Shown: in pieces, positions 54,032-62,409 of the stretch
Layout of the letters: each line of letters starts with the position of its first letter
Numbering within the stretch: the first letter of the stretch is position 1
Source: Bacteroidales bacterium
GTDB taxonomy: Bacteria > Bacteroidota > Bacteroidia > Bacteroidales > UBA932
Assembly: GCA_004552965.1 (NCBI GenBank)
Contig: SFMU01000003.1
Location: 13,282-77,281 of the forward strand
DNA: 64,000 nt
Direction: 5' to 3'
Translations under genes and position numbers: made by a program
The notes under the pieces: generated by a model
Databases searched by the model: none
The model's input: only the letters and a program-made list of their open reading frames with translations
Told to the model about the DNA's origin: nothing

Positions 54032-56038
54032 ATGAAGTCCATAAAAAGAATTATCAGAATGATGAGCCTCGGAGCCATTGTAATCGCCGGAGCATCATGC
54101 TCTCAGGCTGAAAAGAAGACAGAAGAAGCCGGATTCAGGTACCTTATCGACGAATTCGCGGATCTCAAAGTCATGCGCTACCGCATCCCCGGCTGGGAAG
54201 AGCTTTCCCTCCGGCAGAAGGAATATGTCTACCACCTCGCGGAAGCAGCCAAATGGGGACGCGACATCTATTTCGAGCAGAACTGCGAGGGCAACCTCCG
54301 GCTCAGGAAAGTCATCGAGAAGATAATAAATGAATATGCCGGCGACCGCACCACCGCCGACTACCTCAGTTTCGAGGTCTACGCCAAGAGAGTCTTTTTC
54401 TCCAACGGAGTGCACCACCATTATGCGGAAGACAAGTTCTTCCCGGAGTGCAGCAAGGAATATTTCGCCTCCCTGATAGAATCCGTCGGAGCCTTCGACC
54501 AAGGCATCCTGGACTTCGTCTACGACAGGGAATCCGGCCAGCAGAGACGCTCCACCAGCCAGGAAGGAGACATCGTGACCCTTTCGGCCGTCAACTACTA
54601 CGAAGGAGTGACACGCAAGGAAGTGGAAGACTACTACGCCTCCATCGAGGACAAGAACGACCCGAGGCCGATTGCCTACGGACTCAACACCAAAGTCGTC
54701 AAGAAGGACGGCAAGGTCACCGAGCTTCCGTGGTGCGTCGGGGGCTTATATTCAGACCTCATCACGAAGATTTGCGACGAACTCGAAAAAGCCGCCGCTG
54801 TCGCCGAGAATGACACCCAGCGCAAATGCATCTCCCTCCTTGTCGACTACTACAAGACCGGAGACCTGCGCAAATGGGACGAATATAACGTGGCCTGGGT
54901 CGGCGAGCTTGAAGGCACAGTGGACTTCGTCAACGGCTTCGTGGAAGACTACAACGACCCTCTCGGACGCAAGGGAGCCTGGGAAGGCAACGTCAACATC
55001 AAGGACCACAAGGCCTCGGAACGCACCGAAATCCTCTCTGCCAATGCCCAGTGGTTCGAGGACAACTCCCCTGTCGACCCACGGTTCAGAAAGCCGGAAG
55101 TCAAGGGCGTCTCGGCCAAGGTGATCAACGTGGCCTGCATCTCCGGCGACTCCTATCCATCGACCCCTATCGGCATCAACCTTCCGAATGCGGACTGGAT
55201 CAGAAAGGAATATGGCAGCAAGTCCGTAACCATCGCCAACATCACCCACGCCTATGACCAGGCCGCCAACGAATCGCCGAACAACATGCTGGACGAATTT
55301 GCCTGGGACGACGCCGAGAAAGAGCTGATCCGCAAATGGGGCTCCTACGCAGACGAGATCCACACCGACCTCCACGAATGCCTCGGCCACGGATCCGGCC
55401 AGCTCCTCCCGGGAGTCGCAACGACAGCTATGGGAGAATATTCATCAACCCTCGAGGAAACCCGCGCCGACCTCTTCGGACTCTACTATTCCGCCGACCC
55501 TAAGCTCGTCGAACTGGGAATCATGCCGGACGCCGAAGCCTACAAGGCTGAATATTCAAGCTACATCCGCAATGGCCTCTTCACCCAGTTCACCAGAGTC
55601 GAACTCGGAGCCAAGAACACCGAAGCCCACATGCAGAACCGCAAGCTGATCGCCCAATGGTGCTACGAGAAAGGCCAGAAGGACAACGTCATCGAGAAGA
55701 AGACCAGGGACGGCAAGACCTACTTCGTCATCAACGACTACCCAGCCCTCCGCAATCTCTTCGCCGAACTTCTCGCCGAAATCCAGCGCATCAAGAGCGA
55801 AGGCGACTACGAGGCCGGCAAGAAACTCGTCGAGACCTACGCCGTCAACATCGACCCGCAGCTCCACAAGGAAGTCCTCGATAGGTATGCCAAGCTCAAC
55901 CTCAAACCATACGGCGGCTTCGTCAACCCCGACATCGTCCCCGTCATCAAGGACGGAAAGGTCGTCGACTACACCCTTGAATATACCGACAGCTTCCTCG
56001 ACCAGCAGCTCAAGTACGGCCGCGACTACTCCCTGTAG
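54032..56038 (+). CDS. dipeptidyl-peptidase III (M49) lipoprotein
   Basis: 668 residues. A lipoprotein signal (IVIAGASC, Cys 23) places it in the envelope. The M49 zinc motif HECLGH is at residues 448-453, and the second motif (EETRADLFGLYY) supplies the third ligand, Glu, downstream. FYLIDEFADLKVMRYRIPGW-like N-terminal sequence and the KGAWEGNVNIKDHKASERTE block are typical of Bacteroidota DPP III. It removes dipeptides from the N termini of oligopeptides. Monocistronic, with palindrome arrays on both sides. The call is secure. Confidence 0.92.
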   Translation: MKSIKRIIRMMSLGAIVIAGASCSQAEKKTEEAGFRYLIDEFADLKVMRYRIPGWEELSLRQKEYVYHLAEAAKWGRDIYFEQNCEGNLRLRKVIEKIINEYAGDRTTADYLSFEVYAKRVFFSNGVHHHYAEDKFFPECSKEYFASLIESVGAFDQGILDFVYDRESGQQRRSTSQEGDIVTLSAVNYYEGVTRKEVEDYYASIEDKNDPRPIAYGLNTKVVKKDGKVTELPWCVGGLYSDLITKICDELEKAAAVAENDTQRKCISLLVDYYKTGDLRKWDEYNVAWVGELEGTVDFVNGFVEDYNDPLGRKGAWEGNVNIKDHKASERTEILSANAQWFEDNSPVDPRFRKPEVKGVSAKVINVACISGDSYPSTPIGINLPNADWIRKEYGSKSVTIANITHAYDQAANESPNNMLDEFAWDDAEKELIRKWGSYADEIHTDLHECLGHGSGQLLPGVATTAMGEYSSTLEETRADLFGLYYSADPKLVELGIMPDAEAYKAEYSSYIRNGLFTQFTRVELGAKNTEAHMQNRKLIAQWCYEKGQKDNVIEKKTRDGKTYFVINDYPALRNLFAELLAEIQRIKSEGDYEAGKKLVETYAVNIDPQLHKEVLDRYAKLNLKPYGGFVNPDIVPVIKDGKVVDYTLEYTDSFLDQQLKYGRDYSL

Positions 56039-56107
56039 CGGCCTGGTGCCGGGGAGGGAGCACCGGGGAGGGAGCGCCGGCAGGACGGCCGGGCGGCCGG
56101 CTGTCCG

Positions 56108-57478
56108 TTCGCCACACTGGGATGGCTCTGAGGTGCCTGTGGAAGGGGTCCCTGTGCCGAAGTGCCGATAGAAGCCCTCTTCGCCACGCGGGGATGGCAC
56201 TGAGGCACCTGTGGGCAGGGTAGCCGTGGCAAAGACCGGTCAGAGCATCGGTACGTTGCCGGTCATGGACCGGTCGGCTGGCCGTTCGCCACACTGGGAT
56301 GCCTCTGAAGTACCTGTGAAAGGGGTTCCCGTGCCAAAGTGCCGATAGAAGCCCTCTTCGTCACGCGGCCCTGCCTCAGAACCACCTGTAGCCGGGTGTG
56401 CCGTGCCAAACCCGATCGTGAACACGACCTTAATCCCAGCAACGGTACCGATTTCCTTCCCTTCGGCACGCGACCCTGCCCCAGAAGTGCTTCAGCTGAG
56501 GGTCCCCGTGCCAAAGTGCCGATAGAAGCCCTCTTCGCCACGCGAGGATGGCTCAGAACCACCTGTGGCCGCAGGTGCCGTGCCGAACCCGGTCGTGAAC
56601 CCGACCATAATCCCGTCAACGGTACCGATTCCCTGCCCTTCGGCACGCGACCCTGCCCCAAAAGTGCTTCAGTTGATGGTCCCCGTGCCAAAGTGCCGAT
56701 AGAAGCCCTCTTCGCCACGCGGGGATGGCTCAGAACCACCTGTAGCCGCGAGTGCCGTGCCGAACCCGGTCGTGACCCCGACCATAATCCCGCCAACGGT
56801 ACCGATTTCCTTCCCTTCGGCACGCGACCCTGCCCCAGAAGTGCTTCAGTTGATGGCCCCCGTGCCGAAGTGCCGATAGAAGCCCTCTTCGCCACGCGGG
56901 GATGGCTCAGAACCACCTGTAGCCGCGGGTGCCGTGCCGAACCCGGTCGTGAACCCGACCATAATCCCGTCAACGGTACCGATTCCCTGCCCTTCGGCAC
57001 GCGACCCTGCCCCATAAGTGCTTCAGTTGAGGGTCCACGTGCCAAAGTGCCGATAGAAGCCCTCTTCGCCACGCGGGGATGCCACTGAGGTATCTGTGGG
57101 CGGGGTGGAAGCCGATGCTGGTTGCCTAACTACCCTTCGAGCAAAACACCGAGCAAACCGAAAGCCATTACAGGTAGGTGTAGGGCATATTCGCTTGCTC
57201 GGTGAGGCCCAAATGGCTTCACCGAGCAAAGCAATCTGCCTCTGAGATGCCTGTAGGCATGGTGAGCCTGCCGGTGAAGGTCACGAGCCAGAGCCGGAAG
57301 AACGACTAGAGCATCGGAAAGAGACCGGTTATGGACCGGTCGGCTGGCCGTTCGCCGCACGGTGATGCCACTGAAGCATCTGTGGACTGGGTCCCCGTGG
57401 CGAAGTGCCGATAGATGTCCCCTTCGCCACGCGGCCCTGCCTCAGAACCACCTGTAGCCGGGGGTGCCGTGCCAAAGA
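56108..57478 (+). repeat. large array of palindromic elements, including a 177-bp tandem
   Basis: About 14 copies of the 54-bp palindrome in several sequence variants. From 56343 the block CGATAGAAGCCCTC recurs at 56343, 56520, 56697, 56874 and 57051, an exact 177-bp period. Each 177-bp unit holds one CCTGCCTCAGAACCACC- or GGATGGCTCAGAACCACC-type element, a 51-bp spacer (CCGGTCGTGAACCCGACC, then CCGTCAACGGTACCGATT), one ACCCTGCCCCAGAAGTGC-type element and a 17-bp linker. As 177 is a multiple of 3, long but meaningless frames stay open through it. There is no gene from 56039 to 57575 apart from this. Confidence 0.93.
57147..57229. repeat. nested inverted repeats within the palindrome block
   Basis: CACCGAGCAA (about 57147-57156) is matched by TTGCTCGGTG (57195-57204), enclosing an AGCCATTACAGGTAGGTGT core. 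TTGCTCGGTGA (57195-57205) also pairs perfectly with TCACCGAGCAA (57219-57229), with GCC/GGC inside. The right-hand stem can therefore pair with either partner. The ATTACAGGTA core is shared with the inverted repeat at 59594-59701. Confidence 0.75.
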
Positions 57479-57521
57479 TGAAATAAATAACAATTTCTGC
57501 GGTTTCTATTGAATAATAGCG

Positions 57522-57571
57522 TATATTTGAATTGTTGGTATTGTAATAACAATTAGTTTGATTGAGGAGGG
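57522..57571 (+). promoter_or_regulatory. promoter and strong ribosome site of the transposase-like gene
   Basis: TATATTTG at 57522-57529 is a -7 box. GAGGAGGGAG (57564-57573) is a strong Shine-Dalgarno sequence directly before the ATG at 57576, which favours this start over the in-frame TTG at 57558. Strong SD sites are rare elsewhere in the window, consistent with an acquired gene. Confidence 0.6.
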
Positions 57572-57575
57572 AGAT

Positions 57576-58478
57576 ATGATAGAGAACAATTACTACCACA
57601 TGTTCGCGAATGGTGCTGACGCGAAAAATTTCATCATTTCTGAATCTGATTTCGTTTCGGCATTTAACCGGATTGGTGTGTGTGCATATTCATGCAATGT
57701 TACTGTTGTCGCCGCTTCCGTGGAGGACACCCACCCGCACGTGCTTCTATATGGTGGCTTTGAACAATGCAAGATATTCAAAAGCATGTATGAATCGATG
57801 TCTCTCAGGTACATCGGTCGGCGGAGGGATTCGTCCTATGCTGTGAAACTCAAATGCGAGTTGCTTAAGATAGAGGATGATGCTTATCTTAAGAATGTTG
57901 CAGCCTACACGATTGTCCAGGCCACGAAAGATGGTAAGGCCATCATGCCGTACGACTATTTATATGGTACTGGCGCTCTCTATTTCCGATCCCCGCACAC
58001 GGTATTGCCATGGTTGGTGGACGCTCAAGGCAACATCCTCAAGCCGGTCCGTTTTGCGGAGTTGACAATGAAAGCGAGACGTGCAATCTGTTGCTCAAGA
58101 GTATTTGTGCCAGACGATTGGATAGTTTGCAATGGTATAATTCTGCCGACTAACTATGTGGATATCAATCGATTCGAACGAATATTCAAAACTCACAACT
58201 GTTTCAGGGCGTTCTTGTGCTCGGGCAAAAACAATGATGCAATGGTTCTGAACGCGATGGCCGAAGCACGCGGTTTGGCGATGGATGACTTGGAGGCAAG
58301 AACTGTATGCGCAAGTCTCTGCAAGCAGAAATACGGGGTGCAATCTTCAAAGTTCTTGAATATGCAGGAGCGCCTTCTATTGGCGCAAGATCTTCGGTCA
58401 CAGTACCATCTTGGCTATCGGCAGATAGCTTTCCTTTCAAGATTGCCCGAGTTTGAATTGAAAAAATACGTTCGATAG
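57576..58478 (+). CDS. Y1/HUH transposase-like protein of the REP-associated (RAYT) type
   Basis: 300 residues. YYHMFANGADAKNFIISESD and FVSAFNRIGVCAYSCNVTVV match the opening strands and helix of TnpA_REP/IS200-like proteins. DTHPHVLLYGG carries an H-x-H (HUH) pair. FKSMYESMSLRYIGRR is the following helix. AAYTIVQATKDGKAIMPYDY corresponds to the RAYT block Y.h.NP...g...p..Y, whose first Tyr is the nucleophile in this family (the usual Asn is Gln here). The C-terminal 120 residues end in an HTH-like LRSQYHLGYRQIAFLSRL. Base composition is clearly AT-richer than its neighbours. It is embedded among about 25 palindromes, the classic RAYT/REP context. The family call is by motif and context; a domesticated role is possible. 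Confidence 0.75.
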   Translation: MIENNYYHMFANGADAKNFIISESDFVSAFNRIGVCAYSCNVTVVAASVEDTHPHVLLYGGFEQCKIFKSMYESMSLRYIGRRRDSSYAVKLKCELLKIEDDAYLKNVAAYTIVQATKDGKAIMPYDYLYGTGALYFRSPHTVLPWLVDAQGNILKPVRFAELTMKARRAICCSRVFVPDDWIVCNGIILPTNYVDINRFERIFKTHNCFRAFLCSGKNNDAMVLNAMAEARGLAMDDLEARTVCASLCKQKYGVQSSKFLNMQERLLLAQDLRSQYHLGYRQIAFLSRLPEFELKKYVR

Positions 58479-58510
58479 TCTTTAATAATCCTTATTCGAG
58501 AAAAGGTTCC

Positions 58511-59520
58511 TTCGCCGCGCAGAGCCATCTCTGAGGTGGTTCTGTTGAGGGTCCCCGTGCCGAAGGGTCGGTCGGAAGCCCCTCTTCGCCACACTGGGAT
58601 GCCTCTGAAGTACTTTTGGGAGGGGTCCCCGTGCCAAAGTGCCGATAGATGCCCTCTTTGCCACACTGGGATGCCTCTGAAGTACTTGTGGGAGGAATCC
58701 CAGTGCCAAAGTGCCGATAGAAGCCCTCTTCGCCACGCGGCCCTGCCTCAGAACTATCTGTAGCCGGGGGGTGCCGTGCCAAACCCGGTCGCAAACTCGA
58801 CCATAATCCCGTCAACGATACCGATTCCCTTCCCTTCGGCACGCGACCCTGCCCCAGAAGTGCTTCAGTTGATGGTCCCAGTGCCAAAGTGCCGATAGAA
58901 GCCCTCTTCGCCACGCGAGGATGCCACTGTGGCATCTGTGGGCAGGGTCGCCGTGCCGAAGACCGGTCAGAGCATCGGTTAGTTTCCGGTCATGGAGCGG
59001 TCAGCTGGCCGTTCGCCACACTGGGATGCCACTGAGGTACCTGTGGAAGGGGTCCCTGTGGCGAAGTGCCGATAGATGTCCCCTTCGTCACACGGCCCTG
59101 CCTCAGAACCACCTGTAGCCGGGTGTGCCGTGCCAAACCCGGTCGTGAACCCGACCTTAATCCCTGCAACGGTACCGATTCCCTTCCCTTCGGCACGCGA
59201 CCCTGCCCCAGAAGTGCTTCAGTGATGCCACTGAGGTACCTGTGGGCAAGGTCGCCGTGCCAAAGAACGGTCAGAGCATCGGTTAGTTTCCGGTCATGGA
59301 GCGGTCAGCTGGCCGTTCGCCACACTGGGATGCCACTGAGGTACCTGTGGAAGGGGTCCCCGTGCCAAAGTGCCGATAGATGTCCCCTTCGCCACGCGGC
59401 CTTGCCTCAGAACCACCTGTAGCCGGGGGGTGCCGTGCCGAACCCGGTCGTGAACCCGACCATAATCCCGGCAACGGTACCAATTTCCTTCCTTTCGCCA
59501 CGCGATAACTTGTATCCGAT
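58511..59520 (+). repeat. array of about eleven palindromic elements downstream of the transposase-like gene
   Basis: Elements start near 58511, 58584, 58657, 58729, 58835, 58907, 59011, 59085, 59189, 59317 and 59389, with a half copy at 59494. Spacing alternates between about 73 bp (17-19 bp spacer GTGCCGATAGAAGCCCTC) and about 104-106 bp (51-bp spacer). One junction near 59221 joins two variants without a spacer. AGAGCATCGGTTAGTTTCCG recurs at 58969 and 59273. There is no protein-coding gene in this stretch. Confidence 0.92.
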
Positions 59521-59593
59521 GGGTCACGCCCGCTTCCCGTGTGCGCGGGAGCACATGCCTCTCTGAGTCTTCCGCTGTCCGCGGCCATCGATC

Positions 59594-59701
59594 TTCGTGA
59601 AATTCACCTGGCACGCCAATCCTCATTACAGGTACCTGTAGGGCACATCCCGGTGCCAGGTGGCATCAAATTAACGGCTCGTGCCAGGTGAATTTCACGA
59701 A
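59594..59701. repeat. perfect 22-bp inverted repeat enclosing a palindrome core
   Basis: 59594-59615 (TTCGTGAAATTCACC, then TGGCACG) is the exact reverse complement of 59680-59701. Inside, CACCTGGCAC/GTGCCAGGTG pair again (59606-59615 with 59653-59662), and ATTACAGGTACCTGTAGGGC forms the core. It is a longer relative of the 54-bp palindromes and could be a separate miniature element. Confidence 0.85.
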
Positions 59702-59864
59702 GCTCAATCGGGCTACTATCAGATACACCAACGCCGCCTCGGTATAATGCGCTTCTTCCACGATCCGTATCCGTGGAGCCGCTTCGCTTCTTGATTAAGG
59801 ATTTCTTGCCACCTCGGCATCCTGCGCTTATCGATCAAATATTTCTTGTCAACCCCTCACCCTC
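59702..59864 (-). other. intergenic stretch with possible coding remnant
   Basis: Reading leftward from about 59850 a short open frame gives KYLIDKRRMPRWQEIL and KRLHGYGSWKKRIIPRRRW before stops near 59720. It has no convincing start and I do not recognise it. CAAGAAAT and an AAGCGCA...CCGAGG block each occur twice here, so it may be decayed repeat rather than gene. Confidence 0.25.
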
Positions 59865-61091
59865 TTACTCATCAGTCCGGCCAGTATAGGCATCGGAACC
59901 TGAATTGTCGATAACTGCCGCGAAGAAATCATTCTGAGCCTTCACGAGGTCCTCGGACCATGGCGCGGTGCTGTCGGAGATCTGTATTACGAAGAGTTTC
60001 AGTTGCTTCTTGTGCCAGTTGACCATACAGTTGGTGCCCCAGGCCCCGCCGTGTCCGAACCACGAGTCCTCGGTATCCTCAACAGGCGCAGAGAGTCCGA
60101 GAGAATATCCCTCGAATCCCGAAGGTCTGGTAGAGCGCGCAAGGATGGACTTCACAGTCTCCTCTTCCAGAATCCGGACACCGTTCTCCCCCAATCCGAG
60201 ATTCATGAGCATCTTGTAGAATTTGAGCTGGTCATTGGCAGTGGTCCAGAGGCCGGCTCCGGCCGATGCGAACACGTGTGAATCATTGTAAGGCCTCTGC
60301 TCCCAAGGATGCTCCCTGACATATTCAGCCTTGCCGCCCTCCGGTGTCCTGTACATCTCGACCTGAGTCTTGAGCTGCTTGTCGGTAGGCCAGAACCAGG
60401 TGGATTTCATCCCGAGCGGGTCAAGCACGGTCTGCTTCAGGTACTGTTCCCATTTCATTCCCGTGACTTCCTCGATCACAGCTGCAGCAATGTCGATTCC
60501 GGTATTGGAATACAATGTCGACGTGCCCGGTTCAAAACGGAGAGGTGAATCAGCGGCAACCGCAGCAACCTGACGTAGAGGCGCACCGCCGGACCATCCA
60601 CCGCCCCTGACATCATTCCTCTTGACACTTGCCTCGAACGGGAAGCCTCCGGTATGATTGAGCACCATCCTGATTGTCAGCATATTCCTTGCCCGCCTCA
60701 AAGTTCTGAGACTGTCAGACTCTCCTTCCAGCACCCAGAGATCCCTGAACTCCGGAAGGTACTTCGAGACCGGGTCATCGAGACTGACTTTGCCTTCCTC
60801 AACGAGCTTTGCCATTGTCACACCGCAGAAGCCCTTGGTCTGCGAGCATTGCATAAAGACATCATCCATAGTGATTTTCCTGCCCGCTGCAAGGTCTGAA
60901 TATCCCACGCAGGCCACTTCCTCGACGCCATTGTCATAAAGCACACTGATCGCCCCGGCAAGCTGCCCGCTCTCGACATACGGCATCAATGCCGCCTCGA
61001 CAAATCCTGTTGTACTCTGATTACCAGCATTATCGCATGAGGTAAAGGCCAGTCCTGCAATGGCCAGAAATGCTAAAAGTGTATTTTTCAT
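59865..61091 (-). CDS. serine hydrolase, class C beta-lactamase/esterase family lipoprotein
   Basis: The ATG at 61091 gives 408 residues with a lipoprotein signal (GLAFTSC, Cys 18). The active site is SQTK (Ser 83, Lys 86), then LYSNTGIDI (YSN motif) and WFGHGGAWG (HGG in place of KTG). This set is typical of the esterase/D-aminopeptidase branch of the class C superfamily rather than true beta-lactamases. Envelope-located; substrate unknown. Monocistronic, entered from the AT-rich region at 61.1-61.3 kb. Confidence 0.85.
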   Translation of the reverse strand: MKNTLLAFLAIAGLAFTSCDNAGNQSTTGFVEAALMPYVESGQLAGAISVLYDNGVEEVACVGYSDLAAGRKITMDDVFMQCSQTKGFCGVTMAKLVEEGKVSLDDPVSKYLPEFRDLWVLEGESDSLRTLRRARNMLTIRMVLNHTGGFPFEASVKRNDVRGGGWSGGAPLRQVAAVAADSPLRFEPGTSTLYSNTGIDIAAAVIEEVTGMKWEQYLKQTVLDPLGMKSTWFWPTDKQLKTQVEMYRTPEGGKAEYVREHPWEQRPYNDSHVFASAGAGLWTTANDQLKFYKMLMNLGLGENGVRILEEETVKSILARSTRPSGFEGYSLGLSAPVEDTEDSWFGHGGAWGTNCMVNWHKKQLKLFVIQISDSTAPWSEDLVKAQNDFFAAVIDNSGSDAYTGRTDE

Positions 61092-61272
61092 ATTATTAAA
61101 ATTGGTTATCTCAAGTGTCAAACAATATGTCGCGGGTTACAAATATAAGAATTTCCTCGATTTGCCAGGCAGTTGCAAAACATTTGAATATCAAAAATAA
61201 AGGTCCTTTGGGCTCTGAAGCTGATTCGGCAATTTCCCGGATTCGGCTGTTGACCACCAGAATGTTTTTGAA

Positions 61273-61365
61273 TATATTTGTGCAGACAATGACTTGTACC
61301 GAAAAATCTTTGCCCCGACAATGATTTGCCCCGACAATGACTTGTACCGATTAATTTTTGCGCTG
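61273..61365 (+). promoter_or_regulatory. promoter region with duplicated promoter-like modules
   Basis: TATATTTG (61273-61280) is a -7 box. Downstream, ACAATGACTTGTACCGA occurs at 61286 and 61334 (48 bp apart) with a shortened copy at 61318; each full copy is followed by a T-rich TTTG (ATCTTTG, ATTTTTG) that resembles a weak -7 box. The gap 61092-61380 contains no gene. Which box drives the gene at 61381 cannot be told. Confidence 0.45.
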
Positions 61366-61380
61366 ATAATACATTGAGAT

Positions 61381-62151
61381 ATGAAGAGATCGCCCATCAT
61401 AATTGCAGGAATACTTGCAACCCTTATCGCCGCGGGTGTCCAATGTGTCGCGGGTGTAAAGAGTGTTCCGAGCGCCCATAGCGTCGCGAGCACCCACAGC
61501 GCCGCGAGCAGCCACAGCGTCGCCAGCGCCCACAGCGCCGCGAGCAGTCACAGCCTCGCCAGCATCCACAACCTCGCCGGCATCCACAACCTCGCAAGCG
61601 CCCACAGCGCCGCTAGCACCCACAGCGTCACCAGCTCCAACGGCGCCGCAAGCACCCACAGCGCCGCAAGCACCCACAGCCTCGCAAGCACCCACAGCGC
61701 CGCGAGCAGCCACAGCGTCGCCAACACCCATAGCATCGCAAGCGCAAACAGCGCCGCGAGCGCGCAGAGTTATGTCCGTGCCGGCGACGGAAACTATGGG
61801 AGGATTCTGTACAACTGGGACGGGACTTTCCTCCGCAGCGGGGAAAGCAAGTACGGCACTCCCCTTCTGAACTTTGATGGTCAGAGGATCCGTATGGGAG
61901 AAAGCAAGTACTCCACCGCCAGATGGTTCTGGGACGGGACGGTCCTCCATGCGGGCGAGAACAAATACGGGCGCGGCATCGTCTGGTCCGACGGAATCGA
62001 CATACGCTCCGGTGAGAACAAGTACGGTGAACTGCTCTTCTACAGGGACGGCACGCGGATCAGGACCAAAGGGAAATACGGGAAAGCCATATTCACCATC
62101 CAGGGATCCATCCCCCTTCCGATCCTCTTATGGATAAGTGTTCTCGACTGA
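61381..62151 (+). CDS. secreted protein with 16 histidine hexapeptide repeats and a beta-flower-like C-terminal domain
   Basis: 256 residues. Residues 1-24 are a signal peptide. Residues about 32-127 are 16 tandem hexapeptides of the form xHSxAS (14 of 16 keep His), encoded by an 18-bp DNA repeat. Residues about 137-240 are five 19-residue repeats of the form xxLxNxDGxxIRxGExKYG (for example TPLLNFDGQRIRMGESKYS), like the small five-fold beta-flower proteins known from Bacteroidota structures. The His-rich stalk could bind metal (inference). The protein ends in a hydrophobic PLPILLWISVLD. Function unknown. Its stop codon lies in the first unit of a 43-bp tandem repeat. Confidence 0.65.
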   Translation: MKRSPIIIAGILATLIAAGVQCVAGVKSVPSAHSVASTHSAASSHSVASAHSAASSHSLASIHNLAGIHNLASAHSAASTHSVTSSNGAASTHSAASTHSLASTHSAASSHSVANTHSIASANSAASAQSYVRAGDGNYGRILYNWDGTFLRSGESKYGTPLLNFDGQRIRMGESKYSTARWFWDGTVLHAGENKYGRGIVWSDGIDIRSGENKYGELLFYRDGTRIRTKGKYGKAIFTIQGSIPLPILLWISVLD

Positions 62152-62355
62152 CAAGAGTTCCCTTTTTGAGAAGCGGAAGGAGGCTCGCAACAGACAAGAG
62201 TTCCCTTATCGAGAAGCAGAAGGAGGCTCGCGACAAACAAGAGTTCCCTTTTCGAGAAGCAGAAGGAGGCTCGCAACTGACAAGAGTTCCCTTTTCGAGA
62301 AGCAGAAGGAGGCTCTCGACTGACATGAGTACCTTTTCGAGAAGCGGAAACAGGC
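62140..62355 (+). repeat. 43-bp tandem repeat, five copies, anchored on a stop codon
   Basis: CAAGAG (or CATGAG) recurs at 62152, 62195, 62238, 62281 and 62324, an exact 43-bp period. Unit: TCGCAACTGACAAGAGTTCC, CTTTTCGAGAAGCAGAAGGA. The TGA of the preceding gene (62149-62151) is the TGA of the CTCGACTGACA segment, which reappears at about 62316. Confidence 0.95.
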
Positions 62356-62409
62356 AAAAAAGATTTGCCATTTGAGAAGCTAAAGAAGATTCAGAGAAAG
62401 GCTTTGAAT

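Larger units (their letters stand above)
57424..58565 (+). mobile_element. candidate RAYT transposon unit bounded by two palindrome variants
   Basis: The transposase-like gene, with its own promoter and ribosome site (57522-58478), lies between a CCCTGCCTCAGAACCACCTG-type palindrome (57424-57477) and a TTCGCCGCGCAG...CGTGCCGAAG palindrome (58511-58565). The same order of element types with only a 51-bp spacer between them recurs in the arrays (for example 58729-58889), as expected if those are miniature derivatives. No target-site duplication was identified. Confidence 0.5.

Noticed and set aside
56263..57088. Overlapping open frames on both strands (about 250-270 codons)
   Set aside because: They translate the 177-bp repeat, whose length is a multiple of 3; no start context, promoter or domain supports them.
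61351..61950. 199-codon minus-strand frame rich in Gly, Ala and Val
   Set aside because: It is the antisense translation of the 18-bp His-hexapeptide repeat.
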